Source: an uncultured Spirochaetales bacterium
GTDB taxonomy: Bacteria > Spirochaetota > Spirochaetia > Sphaerochaetales > Sphaerochaetaceae
Reading direction: 5' to 3'
Assembly (NCBI GenBank): GCA_934247875.1
Contig: CAKQJZ010000008.1
Coordinates: 1-43,843, forward strand
DNA length: 43,843 bases
Shown here in pieces: positions 1 to 7,588 of this stretch. Numbering within the stretch: the first letter of the stretch is position 1; each line of letters begins with the position of its first letter. The notes beneath the pieces are model-generated. The model did no database searches. It saw only the letters and a list, made by a program, of their open reading frames with translations, and had not been told where the DNA came from. The translations under genes were made by a program, and so were the position numbers.

Positions 1-87
1 AAGCGTGGCAGACCAAGGAAAAACCCTATTCCTGCTCCTGATGCTCCTAAAAAGAAGAGAGGAAGACCGCCTAAGAATCAAGCTTGA
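1..87 (+). CDS. C-terminal fragment of an AT-hook protein
   Basis: Only the last 28 codons are in the window, ending at TGA 85-87. The peptide is very basic and proline-rich and carries two AT-hook cores, RGRPRK near its start and KRGRPPK near its end, separated by a proline/alanine linker. AT-hooks bind the minor groove of AT-rich DNA. In bacteria they occur as tails on histone-like proteins, regulators or other nucleic-acid-binding proteins, so the identity of the full protein cannot be told from this fragment. The frame is open from base 1. Confidence 0.7.
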   Translation, partial: KRGRPRKNPIPAPDAPKKKRGRPPKNQA

Positions 88-94
88 GGCGGTC
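65..94. repeat. Inverted repeat spanning the stop codon of the AT-hook gene
   Basis: GACCGCCT (65-72) and AGGCGGTC (87-94) form a perfect 8-bp stem. It can be lengthened by three A/G-T/C pairs if G86 is bulged. It overlaps the TGA stop. No clean T-run follows, so it may be a weak terminator or an mRNA 3'-end stabiliser for the upstream gene. The left arm also encodes part of the second AT-hook. Confidence 0.5.
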
Positions 95-257
95 TATAGT
101 TCAATAAATTGGGAATCTTTTATCAATTTCTTAAAGTATTTCAGCTCTTTTTTTATTTATGTGTATACAATGTAAAACATAGAGTATTAAAATAAAACAC
201 CAGGAATAGAATTACAATACTTCCATGATTATGGGGGATAATCCTAGAGGAGTAGTT

Positions 258-1208
258 ATGAAAAAACTTAAAATAATGCTACTTGCACTTTTGTCAGTGG
301 TTATGATAATAAGCTGTAGTGATCAGATTGTTTCTAATTCAAAGTCAAGTGAAACAATTGAAGTTTCATTTGATTTTAATGGAGAGGTCGATAGTATCAC
401 TCAAGTTCCTCTTCAAACTAGAGCACTTGATTCTTATTCTTCTGCAGAGTCAAAGAATTGGTATGCAATTCAGGTATATGATGAAAATGGTGTTCCATAT
501 GCTTATGGTTTCTTTGATAACATGGAAGATATGAGACTTCAATGTATTAGAAATGCTACTTATAGTTTTACTGTTGATATGATTCCTAATGCTGAGGGAT
601 ATGTTAAGTATTTTTCTCTAACTAAAGCAGGATGGGCTACCATTGGTAATTCCTTTTATTATTCTAAAACAGATTCAGTACGATTTTTAGGAACTGGTTA
701 TCTTTATATGAGGTCACCTAAGGCAGATCCTTTTAATAGACCTTCTGTTGATAGATTCTATGGGCAATTATCTGGTTACAAAGCAGTAAAAAATGGAAAG
801 GTTAATATCAACCTTACAAGAAGTGCTTTTTCTGTAAAATTCGTTGCTAAAGAGTTTACAGAAGGAACTCTAGAACTTGCTATAGATAATGCTCCATCTT
901 TTTATTTGAAAACAGGAGAGAGTAATGTGTTTGAACATTTTTATAGTTTCAATAATCTTTCTTCCTCATTTGAAGAAATAGGTGTTTCTATCATATGGAC
1001 TAATGGGGATGGCAAAAGAATTCCTCTAGTTGGCCAGAATATTACTTTTTCTAGAAATACTCGTACAACTCTTGAGTTCACAGTTAAGGCACCAGAATCA
1101 TCTAATACATTCTCAATTAATGCGAATGAAGAACTGTTAGATGGAGAAATAATTCAGTTGGAACCAAACGATGATTTAGTTGATACTGAAATTGAAACTA
1201 ATAAATGA
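258..1208 (+). CDS. Fimbrillin-like surface lipoprotein (Bacteroidetes-type)
   Basis: A 316-residue predicted lipoprotein. I place the start at ATG 258, not the upstream ATG at 225, because AGAGGAG (246-252) is correctly spaced and the protein then opens with a normal signal peptide (MKKLKIMLLALLSVVMIISC) with the lipobox cysteine near residue 20. The mature part is beta-rich. The order VSFDFNGEV, TQVPLQTRA, YAIQVYDENG and YAYGFFDNMEDM resembles fimbrillin/Mfa-like lipoproteins of gut Bacteroidetes; this is a judgement from remembered family patterns. The C-terminus is acidic. The gene is more AT-rich than the housekeeping genes nearby, which fits acquisition by transfer. It is probably surface-exposed; binding partner unknown. 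No convincing promoter is seen in 88-257. Confidence 0.65.
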   Translation: MKKLKIMLLALLSVVMIISCSDQIVSNSKSSETIEVSFDFNGEVDSITQVPLQTRALDSYSSAESKNWYAIQVYDENGVPYAYGFFDNMEDMRLQCIRNATYSFTVDMIPNAEGYVKYFSLTKAGWATIGNSFYYSKTDSVRFLGTGYLYMRSPKADPFNRPSVDRFYGQLSGYKAVKNGKVNINLTRSAFSVKFVAKEFTEGTLELAIDNAPSFYLKTGESNVFEHFYSFNNLSSSFEEIGVSIIWTNGDGKRIPLVGQNITFSRNTRTTLEFTVKAPESSNTFSINANEELLDGEIIQLEPNDDLVDTEIETNK

Positions 1209-1339
1209 TTTTGTTGGTATCTAGTTGATGGCTAATTAGAATGTTTTTATCGTTAAAAGACCTCATAATAATTGTTGTTCTAAGAGCCTAAGAGATTATG
1301 AGTGATATTCTCTAGTATTTATATTCAGTGAAAAGAATA

Positions 1340-1362
1340 GCCCAGTGTTGCTGGGCATTTTC
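1340..1362. terminator. Bidirectional intrinsic terminator
   Basis: GCCCAG (1340-1345), loop TGTTG and CTGGGC (1351-1356) form a GC-rich stem followed by ATTTTC on the plus strand. On the minus strand it is followed by TATTCTTTTC. It lies between two convergent genes (ends at 1208 and 1377) and can serve both. The rest of 1209-1376 is AT-rich and holds a weaker 8-bp inverted repeat (CTCATAAT 1262-1269 / ATTATGAG 1295-1302) with no clear role. Confidence 0.75.
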
Positions 1363-1376
1363 AATCTCTTTAGATC

Positions 1377-2513
1377 TTATTGAAACTGACTAATCCTATA
1401 ACCTGTATTCTTCTTACCAAGACTTGTCATAGTGTTATTAGAGAAGTCATATACATAAGCTCCAGATAGCTCAGTAAATACTAAATAAAGATTATTATCT
1501 GTATTATGCTTCTTGATCATGATAGGAATCATAGTAGAAGAGAGGTTGCTTGAAGACTTGCTATTGAATGTCGTGCTTGATGCATTATCTGTATAGATAA
1601 CTCTTCCACTGTAGATAAAAAGTGTTCTAGTATCATCTGAAACAATAGGCAGCTTAGTGATAATTGCACTGCTAACGCTTTGAGTCTTGTATTCATCCTT
1701 TACATAAACTCTGCCATTTAGGTCTACTACAACTCTATCACTTGAGCCATTGATAGTTGTTCCACCTATTAAGTATTTCTTCTGATAAGTACTATCATTA
1801 ATATGATTTATAGTAGGTGATGTTATATCCATGATATAGTAATAATCAGCAGATCCTGTGCTATTACCTCTGGTTGTTGAATACTTAATTGCATTCTTTC
1901 CAATTATAGAGATGTTGTTTCTGTATTCTTCATTGATAATATTGATAATATTTGGATAATGATAAAAGACAGATGAAGCAACTGTAGCCCCTGATAGTGT
2001 TGTATCGGATGTAACAGGGTAGTAATTGCCATCTTCACCTTTAAAGATAAAAGTGAAATACTTTCCATCTGTAGTATATGAATCGATAAGAGAAGTATAT
2101 TTAATATTAGTGGTAGAAGTAGGATAATACAATTCGTTATATGGTTGTTCTGTTGAATGTTCTCTGTCATATATTGCAAAACCACCTTCGCTCTTTTCAT
2201 AGATGATTGTTTTTTCATCCATTACGACAACACCTTTAGGATTGTCTATGTTAATGTCGGATAGTTCTTTGAATGAATATTTATAAGAGTTCGAATCAGT
2301 ATCATAAGTATATGAATACTCTCTGATTCCTTTGTCTGTGCTTACATAGTAGCCATCAGCTAATACTCCGATGATTCTAGATGTTCTGAAGCTTTCTTCG
2401 TATTGATCGTTTCTTACAAGTGTTCCAATACCATCTGTGCTATCAAGGTTACATGATACTAATAGAGATATTGCTGCAATTGTGATTAACAATAATATTG
2501 ATTTATTTTTCAT
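1377..2513 (-). CDS. Lipoprotein of unknown function
   Basis: 378 residues with a lipoprotein signal peptide (MKNKSILLLITIAAISLLVSC, lipobox LLVSC, cysteine at residue 21). A GGAGA ribosome-binding site lies just upstream of ATG 2513. The mature protein is rich in Ser, Thr, Tyr and Asn, with alternating beta-type segments such as IGVLADGYYVSTDKGIREY and TRTLFIYSGRVIYTD. This suggests a beta-propeller-like or repetitive beta fold, but no named family is recognised. It is the second gene of a two-gene minus-strand unit, starting 9 bp after the outer-membrane-barrel gene ends, so it may act with that protein at the cell envelope. Confidence 0.75.
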   Translation of the reverse strand: MKNKSILLLITIAAISLLVSCNLDSTDGIGTLVRNDQYEESFRTSRIIGVLADGYYVSTDKGIREYSYTYDTDSNSYKYSFKELSDINIDNPKGVVVMDEKTIIYEKSEGGFAIYDREHSTEQPYNELYYPTSTTNIKYTSLIDSYTTDGKYFTFIFKGEDGNYYPVTSDTTLSGATVASSVFYHYPNIINIINEEYRNNISIIGKNAIKYSTTRGNSTGSADYYYIMDITSPTINHINDSTYQKKYLIGGTTINGSSDRVVVDLNGRVYVKDEYKTQSVSSAIITKLPIVSDDTRTLFIYSGRVIYTDNASSTTFNSKSSSNLSSTMIPIMIKKHNTDNNLYLVFTELSGAYVYDFSNNTMTSLGKKNTGYRISQFQ

Positions 2514-2522
2514 ATTCTCTCC

Positions 2523-3110
2523 TTAGTGTCTGTATGTAACAACAGCGTTGATTGGGATGAATGTGAAGATTGAGTTCTTGCTGTTTGTAGAGTAGAGCTC
2601 TGGAACAAAGTAGATGCCGCTGTTCAATCCGATTCCCCATTCATCTGTTATGAAATATTTGATGCCAACGTTGAGTGTTGAGCTGAATGTGAACTTTGAG
2701 AAGCCATTGAAGCTCAGGTAGTTGAATCCGAGTCCTAATGAGATTGGGATGTCAAACTTACCAGTCTGTACTGGTATTGTTGTCATCTTGAATTGAATAG
2801 GCACACTTGTCAGAATCTTCTTTCCAGGTGTGAAGTTGAATTGATATCCGATTTCTCCACCGAGTGCTAAATATGAGTTCAGGAATACTTCATAGTCGAT
2901 AGATCCAAAGCCTCCGAATGTGAGGTTTGTTTTATCTTCTCCTGGGCCCCAAGCTGTAGTGAAGTCACCATTTTCATAACTTGATAATGATAGTGGCATA
3001 TTAGTACCAACAGATATTGAGAACATCTGGCTGCCTTGATCGTAATAAGGTTCTGCAGCTAAAGGTAGCATCAATGCCAGTGCAAGCATAAGAAGAGTTA
3101 TTTTTTTCAT
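2523..3110 (-). CDS. Small outer-membrane beta-barrel-like protein
   Basis: 195 residues from ATG 3110, chosen over an upstream in-frame start at 3155 because AAAGGAGAAAAT precedes it and a clean Sec signal peptide follows (MKKITLLMLALALMLPLAA). The mature part has alternating hydrophobic, glycine-rich strands (FSISVGTNMPLSL, ALGGEIGYQFNF, ISLGLGFNYLSF, TLNVGIKYFITDEWGIGLNSG), as in small 8-strand barrels of the OmpW/OmpA-like porin superfamily. The exact family is not identified. It is the first gene of the unit with the downstream lipoprotein and has its own strong promoter. Confidence 0.7.
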   Translation of the reverse strand: MKKITLLMLALALMLPLAAEPYYDQGSQMFSISVGTNMPLSLSSYENGDFTTAWGPGEDKTNLTFGGFGSIDYEVFLNSYLALGGEIGYQFNFTPGKKILTSVPIQFKMTTIPVQTGKFDIPISLGLGFNYLSFNGFSKFTFSSTLNVGIKYFITDEWGIGLNSGIYFVPELYSTNSKNSIFTFIPINAVVTYRH

Positions 3111-3126
3111 ATTTTCTCCTTTTGAA

Positions 3127-3155
3127 AGTATATTCGAAAATTGATATATATTCAA
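3127..3155 (-). promoter_or_regulatory. Sigma-70-type promoter for the barrel/lipoprotein unit
   Basis: Read on the minus strand: -35 TTGAAT (3155-3150), a 17-bp spacer, and -10 TATACT (3132-3127). The spacing is ideal and the -10 matches 5 of 6. Transcription would begin near 3120, leaving a roughly 10-nt leader that contains the AAAGGAG ribosome-binding site. Confidence 0.6.
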
Positions 3156-3162
3156 AGTAATG

Positions 3163-3191
3163 TTGTTACTCTCTCTATTTTGGGGTATAAG
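3163..3191 (+). promoter_or_regulatory. Probable folD promoter giving a near-leaderless mRNA
   Basis: -35 TTGTTA (3163-3168), a 17-bp spacer and -10 TATAAG (3186-3191). The expected start of transcription is at about 3198-3201, on or just before the folD ATG at 3201. No Shine-Dalgarno sequence precedes that ATG, which agrees with a leaderless or nearly leaderless message. The promoter is divergent from the minus-strand one at 3127-3155. Confidence 0.5.
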
Positions 3192-3200
3192 ATTTAAGAT

Positions 3201-4076
3201 ATGGTTAGATTAGGTGGAAAAGCAGTATCTGAATTTATTCTAAATCGTATAAGTGAAGATACTCAATCTTTTATAAATCAAGGAAATAGAGCACCATCTC
3301 TTGCTGTTGTATTAGTTGGTGAAAACCCTGCAAGCGTTACTTACGTTGGAAAGAAGACTGAGCTTGCCGAGCGTCTTGGCTTTATGCATTTTCAGTTTAA
3401 TCTTTGTGAAGATTGTAAGGAGAGCGAGCTTCTAGCTTTGATTGATAGATTAAACAGCGATGATGAAGTTGATGGGATATTAGTTCAATTGCCTCTTCCT
3501 TCTCATATTTCAGAGAAGAAAGTCATTGATAGGATAAACCCAGAAAAAGATGTTGATGGCTTTACAGATATCAACACAGGGCGTCTTTGTATCGGTGAAG
3601 ATTCATTTGTTCCTTGTACTCCACTTGGAATTTTGAGGATGCTTGAATACTACAATATCCCAACGAGCGGCAAACGCGCAGTAGTCATTGGAAGATCCAA
3701 TATAGTTGGTAAGCCTATGGCGATGCTTTTAGCTCAGAAGGGCATTGATGCAACTGTTACGTTGTGCAACTCAAAGACACCTGATTTAAAAGAATACACT
3801 AAGAATGCAGATATCATAGTTGTTGCTACAGGTTGTGTTAATACGATTGATTCTTCTTATGTCAAAGATGGCGCAGCAGTCATTGATGTAGGCGTAAACA
3901 GAATTGAAGATAAGAGCAAAGAGAAGGGATTCAGATTAGTAGGTGATGTTGATTACGCTTCATTCATAGAGCGTGATGTTATGGTTTCCCCTGTCCCTGG
4001 TGGTGTTGGTCTGATGACTGTGACTATGCTGATGGAAAACACACTTAAAGCTGCTAAGAATCGGAGAGGAAAATGA
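3201..4076 (+). CDS. folD: Bifunctional methylene-THF dehydrogenase / methenyl-THF cyclohydrolase FolD
   Basis: 291 residues, the usual FolD length. It interconverts 5,10-methylene-, 5,10-methenyl- and 10-formyl-tetrahydrofolate in the cytosol, feeding purine and fMet-tRNA synthesis. Seen in the sequence: the N-terminal SVTYVGKKTELAERLGF segment with the catalytic-lysine pattern YVGKK, the VDGILVQLPLP motif, the KDVDGF block, the Rossmann segment GRSNIVGKPMAMLL, and the C-terminal PVPGGVGLMT signature. The ATG at 3201 lacks a ribosome-binding site but gives the correct N-terminus (GGKAVSE). It overlaps miaB by 4 bp and so heads a folD-miaB-sirtuin operon. Confidence 0.95.
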   Translation: MVRLGGKAVSEFILNRISEDTQSFINQGNRAPSLAVVLVGENPASVTYVGKKTELAERLGFMHFQFNLCEDCKESELLALIDRLNSDDEVDGILVQLPLPSHISEKKVIDRINPEKDVDGFTDINTGRLCIGEDSFVPCTPLGILRMLEYYNIPTSGKRAVVIGRSNIVGKPMAMLLAQKGIDATVTLCNSKTPDLKEYTKNADIIVVATGCVNTIDSSYVKDGAAVIDVGVNRIEDKSKEKGFRLVGDVDYASFIERDVMVSPVPGGVGLMTVTMLMENTLKAAKNRRGK

Positions 4077-5362
4077 AATATCTAATTGAGAGCTATGGCT
4101 GTCAGATGAATATAGCTGAATCCAATGCGCTTGAGCTTATGCTGCAAGGGCAGGGGATAGAGAGGACTGAAAAGCCTGAAGAGGCAGATGCAGTAATAAT
4201 CAATACATGCTCTGTCAGAAAGAGCGCAGAGAATAGAATCTGGGGGCGTCTTGGCTTCTTCAGTGGAATCAAGAAGAAGAAAAAGCAGCTTCTGATAGTT
4301 ACTGGCTGCATGGCTGAGCGTATGCAAGAGGAACTTAAAGCTGAAGCTCCTTTTGTTGATATGGTAATCGGGACAAATGAGAAAGCAAAGATACCTGAGT
4401 TCATTCTAGGTTCTCCATTAAAAGAAGATAAGGAATATAAATTCACGACTTCATATTATAAAGAAGGCGAGTTCTCTTCTTATGTGCCTATTATGAATGG
4501 ATGCAACAACTTCTGTTCATATTGCATTGTTCCATATGTAAGAGGCAGAGAAGTCTCTAGAAGTGTTGAAGATATTATCAAAGAGATATGCTTCTTAGAG
4601 TCTAAGAATGTAAAAGAAGTCACTTTGTTAGGTCAGAATGTTAATTCATATAAAGCTGAATACAATGGAAGTGCTGTAGATTTTCCAACACTTCTTGAGA
4701 TTATCACACCATATATGAAGAGCATCGAGTTTGTACGCTTTGAGTCTCCTCATCCAAAGGATTTCTCAGATCATCTGATTAGAGTAATCAGAGATAATGA
4801 GAAAATCTGCAAGCATATTCACCTTCCAATGCAGGCAGGCTCTTCAAGAATCCTAGAGCTTATGAACAGGCATACTACTCGTGAGAAGTTCTTGGAGCTG
4901 GTAAATAAAATGAAAAGCGAGATTCCATCTCTTACTCTTGCAACAGATGTAATGACAGGATTCCCAACAGAAACAGAGGAAGAGTATGAAGAGACTCTTT
5001 CTATGATGGAAGCTATGGAGTGCACTGAAGCATTCATGTATTACTTCAATCCTCGCGAAGGAACTCGTGCAGCAGCTATGGATGGTCAGATTGATGAGAG
5101 CGTGAAGATCAAGCGTCTGGAGCGTCTTATCAATGAGCAGATTGAGAGACAGAAGCGAATCAAAGAAGCTATGCTTCCTCTCTCATCTCGTGCACTTATT
5201 ACTGGCATAAGCAGAGATGATAAAGATAGGTATCTTGCGCGTGATGCACATAATAACTATTTCTCATTAAGTTCTAATCGTCCTCTTAATGAAGGCGAGA
5301 TTGTGAATGTATATGCAGATGAACTATCTGGAAATACATTCAGAGGCAATGTAATTGAATAG
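4073..5362 (+). CDS. miaB: tRNA-2-methylthio-N6-dimethylallyladenosine synthase MiaB
   Basis: 429 residues, a radical-SAM methylthiotransferase that adds the 2-methylthio group to i6A37 of tRNAs reading UNN codons. The N-terminal UPF0004 domain holds the auxiliary-cluster cysteines C10, C46 and C79. The radical-SAM CxxxCxxC is at C144, C148 and C151 (GCNNFCSYC). A C-terminal TRAM domain occupies about residues 365-429. The motifs VRGREVSR and LLGQNVNSY favour MiaB over the MtaB or RimO paralogues. The start overlaps the end of folD by 4 bp, and the gene ends 8 bp inside the sirtuin gene, so the three are translationally coupled. Confidence 0.93.
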   Translation: MKYLIESYGCQMNIAESNALELMLQGQGIERTEKPEEADAVIINTCSVRKSAENRIWGRLGFFSGIKKKKKQLLIVTGCMAERMQEELKAEAPFVDMVIGTNEKAKIPEFILGSPLKEDKEYKFTTSYYKEGEFSSYVPIMNGCNNFCSYCIVPYVRGREVSRSVEDIIKEICFLESKNVKEVTLLGQNVNSYKAEYNGSAVDFPTLLEIITPYMKSIEFVRFESPHPKDFSDHLIRVIRDNEKICKHIHLPMQAGSSRILELMNRHTTREKFLELVNKMKSEIPSLTLATDVMTGFPTETEEEYEETLSMMEAMECTEAFMYYFNPREGTRAAAMDGQIDESVKIKRLERLINEQIERQKRIKEAMLPLSSRALITGISRDDKDRYLARDAHNNYFSLSSNRPLNEGEIVNVYADELSGNTFRGNVIE

Positions 5363-6119
5363 TTTTGATGAGTTTGTAGAGCTTTTTGAAAACTCGAAGA
5401 AGATTGTTGTTTTGACAGGAGCTGGGATATCGACACTATCTGGTATCCCAGATTTCAGATCCTCAAGTGGCATTTATTCAAAGAACTATGGCCATATGCG
5501 CGTTGAGTCTCTTCTGGATATATCATTCTTCAGAGCACATCCTGAAGAGTTCTATAACTGGGCTAAAGATGTCTTTTATAACTTAGACGATAAAGAGCCT
5601 AATATTGTCCATAAAGTGCTAGCGCATTTAGAGCAAAGAGGACGACTTAGCGAAGGAATATTCACTCAGAATATTGACGCACTTCATCAGAAAGCTGGCT
5701 CAAAGAAGGTCTATGAGCTCCATGGATCGCTATCTCGTGGCTACTGTATGCGCTGCAACTCATATTACACTTATAGTGATATTGCAAAGCAGGTGAGAAG
5801 TGGTATGGTTCCTGTTTGCAAAGAGTGCGGAGGCGTTATTAAGCCTGATATCGTATTCTATGGAGAGAACTTAGACATGAGCGTCTTGAAGCAAGCTGAG
5901 ATCTCATTTGCAAAAGCTGATCTTACTCTGGTTCTAGGCTCATCTCTTGTTGTGAATCCTGCGGCATCTCTTCCATATATTTCATATCAGAATGGCGGTA
6001 AGATAGTAGTTGTCAATCGTGATTCTACATACATAGATAAGAACGCTGCACTTAAATATGATGATTTGCTATCATTCTTTACTGCTTTTGATGAATATCT
6101 GAAAAAACATACAAATTAG
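5355..6119 (+). CDS. cobB: NAD-dependent protein deacylase, Sir2 family
   Basis: 254 residues of a class II/III-type bacterial sirtuin, which removes acyl groups from lysines using NAD+ and releases nicotinamide and O-acyl-ADP-ribose. Motifs: GAGIS (22-26), IPDFR (31-35), TQNID (104-108) and the catalytic histidine H123 in ELHGS. The structural zinc is held by C131/C134 and C155/C158, and VLGSSLVVNP binds NAD. The start is TTG 5355, because it follows AGAGG (5342-5346) at 8 nt and no in-frame ATG exists nearby. It overlaps miaB by 8 bp. It is the last gene before the tmRNA promoter. Confidence 0.92.
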   Translation: MNSFDEFVELFENSKKIVVLTGAGISTLSGIPDFRSSSGIYSKNYGHMRVESLLDISFFRAHPEEFYNWAKDVFYNLDDKEPNIVHKVLAHLEQRGRLSEGIFTQNIDALHQKAGSKKVYELHGSLSRGYCMRCNSYYTYSDIAKQVRSGMVPVCKECGGVIKPDIVFYGENLDMSVLKQAEISFAKADLTLVLGSSLVVNPAASLPYISYQNGGKIVVVNRDSTYIDKNAALKYDDLLSFFTAFDEYLKKHTN

Positions 6120-6150
6120 ATTAAAAATGTATAAAAACGAACAGTTTGTA

Positions 6151-6179
6151 TTGCTAATTTGAGCTAAAATTATTATATT
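6151..6179 (+). promoter_or_regulatory. Promoter of ssrA (tmRNA)
   Basis: -35 TTGCTA (6151-6156), a 17-bp spacer and -10 TATATT (6174-6179), placed 9 bp before the first base of mature tmRNA at 6189. A stretch of A/T precedes it like an UP element. It lies directly after the sirtuin stop codon. Confidence 0.6.
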
Positions 6180-6188
6180 CAAGAAAAC

Positions 6189-6555
6189 GGGGGTGTTTTG
6201 GTTTCGACTGGCTTTGCTATGCCATAGATTGCGAACCAAGAGCTGACTTGTAAAACCGGCAAAACAAATTAAATGCAAAGAAAGAAGACGACGAGTTCGT
6301 ATCTGACGAAGCATACGCTCTTGCTGCGTAAGCAGTGATAGCTGGATAGAGATGCATTAAGTTCCTGGTGCGCTTTATCCTCACCTTAGGGGACTTGCTT
6401 TAAATAGATGTGCTGATATTTAGAGGACTTTAAGTACTGCTATATAGTTACGCTAGTCTCATTGCTGCGCTATATCTAAGATTAGAATTGAGACTATGTT
6501 CGTAGACGTTTATGGGTGGATTGTTAGGACGAGGGTTCGAATCCCTCCACCTCCA
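6189..6555 (+). ncRNA. ssrA: tmRNA (ssrA)
   Basis: A 367-nt one-piece tmRNA that releases ribosomes stalled on broken mRNAs and tags the peptide for proteolysis. The 5' end GGGGGTG (6189-6195) pairs with CACCTCC (6548-6554) as the 7-bp acceptor stem with one G-U pair. A6555 is the discriminator, and CCA is not encoded. The T-arm is GAGGG-TTCGAAT-CCCTC, and GGTTTCGACTGG near the 5' end is the conserved D-loop region. The resume codon is GCA 6275-6277 and the tag ORF runs to TAA 6329-6331, encoding AKKEDDEFVSDEAYALAA with the standard YALAA degron. The pseudoknot region is AT-rich and was not folded. smpB lies 570 bp downstream on the other strand. Confidence 0.96.
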
Positions 6556-6570
6556 GCACTTGGGTAGAAA

Positions 6571-7146
6571 ATGAGCACAAAACAGGATGCTAGAATTCAG
6601 AAGACAAAGGAGAGGCTAAGAGCTGCGCTTCTATCTCTTTTATGGGAGAAGCCTCTCGATCTGATTTCAATTTCAGAAATCTGCAACAAAGCTTCAATCA
6701 ATAGAAACACTTTCTATTCACACTATGAAAGCGTTAAAGATCTTCAAAGCGAGATTGAAGGGCTTTTCATGGAGTCTTTGATTTCATCTATAAAGATAGA
6801 TGAAGAATCAATCTCATCTGTCTCTGATATCATGCGTCAGATTCTTGAGTGCGTTAAAGCTAATAGTGATATGTGTGCTCTGTTCTTCACTGAAACAGGG
6901 AATAAGAATTTCATCAGAAGCGTATTTCTCTATGCACTTCCATCTGCTGTTAAGAATTGGTCAGAGCAGCTCAATATCGATGAAGAGGCTGCTACCTTCT
7001 TATACTATTACATACTCGGCGGAGCTGTGAACGTAATCGAAGTCTGGATCAAAAATGGCTTTAAGGAAAGCGTCGATGAGATGAGTGTGCTTTTAAATGG
7101 CCTCATTCTGCAAGGCCAGAGCTACTTCAAGAATTCAGCTCTCTGA
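6571..7146 (+). CDS. TetR-type transcriptional regulator
   Basis: 191 residues. The N-terminal 60 residues form a TetR helix-turn-helix (SISEICNKASINRNTFYSHY, residues 32-51), followed by an all-helical ligand/dimer domain of the shorter TetR_C type. It is presumably a repressor; its target and ligand are not indicated. The start at ATG 6571 lies 15 bp after the tmRNA with no terminator between, so at least part of its transcription may come from ssrA read-through and depend on tmRNA 3' processing. GGGTAG is a weak ribosome-binding site. Its last 20 bp overlap the 3' end of smpB on the opposite strand. Confidence 0.85.
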   Translation: MSTKQDARIQKTKERLRAALLSLLWEKPLDLISISEICNKASINRNTFYSHYESVKDLQSEIEGLFMESLISSIKIDEESISSVSDIMRQILECVKANSDMCALFFTETGNKNFIRSVFLYALPSAVKNWSEQLNIDEEAATFLYYYILGGAVNVIEVWIKNGFKESVDEMSVLLNGLILQGQSYFKNSAL

Positions 7147-7588
7147 GTGTTCGCCTTGCGTCTCTCTGGAGATCTTTTTCTTTGATTGCTTCTTTCTTGT
7201 CGTGTACGTTCTTACCACGTGCAAGTGCAATCTTCATCTTAACAAGGTTTCCCTTCAAATAGATTTCAAGCGGAACTATTGTAAGACCTTTCTCATTTAC
7301 TTTTCTCTGGAATTTCTTGATTTCCTGTCTATGAGCAAGGAGTATGCGCTTTCTATCTGTTTTATGGTTGTAGATATTTCCATGGCTATATGGCTGGATC
7401 AGGAAACCAATCAGAATCAGTTCTAGATCTTTTGCTATTACATAGCTATCTGAGAATGAGCATTTGCCTTCGCGTATAGATTTGACTTCTGTGCCTTGAA
7501 GTGCGATGCCACACTCAAGTTCTTCTATGATCTCATAATTGAAATATGCTTTCTTGTTTTTCTGAATCAACTTAAATGAATCACTCAT
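7127..7588 (-). CDS. smpB: tmRNA-binding protein SmpB
   Basis: 153 residues, the normal SmpB length. It binds the tRNA-like domain of tmRNA and places it in the A site of stalled ribosomes. Recognisable blocks are NKKAYFNYEI near the start, GTEVKSIREGKCSFSDSY, and the basic C-terminal tail (ARGKNVHDKKEAIKEKD, then RDARRTLREL) that enters the empty mRNA channel. It overlaps the upstream SUMF1-like gene by 8 bp and is probably co-transcribed with it. Its 3' end overlaps the convergent TetR gene by 20 bp. Confidence 0.95.
   Translation of the reverse strand: MSDSFKLIQKNKKAYFNYEIIEELECGIALQGTEVKSIREGKCSFSDSYVIAKDLELILIGFLIQPYSHGNIYNHKTDRKRILLAHRQEIKKFQRKVNEKGLTIVPLEIYLKGNLVKMKIALARGKNVHDKKEAIKEKDLQRDARRTLRELNS

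Noticed and set aside
7097..7426. 109-residue plus-strand frame across the TetR/smpB junction
   Set aside because: It is antisense to smpB and lacks a ribosome-binding site or recognisable domain.
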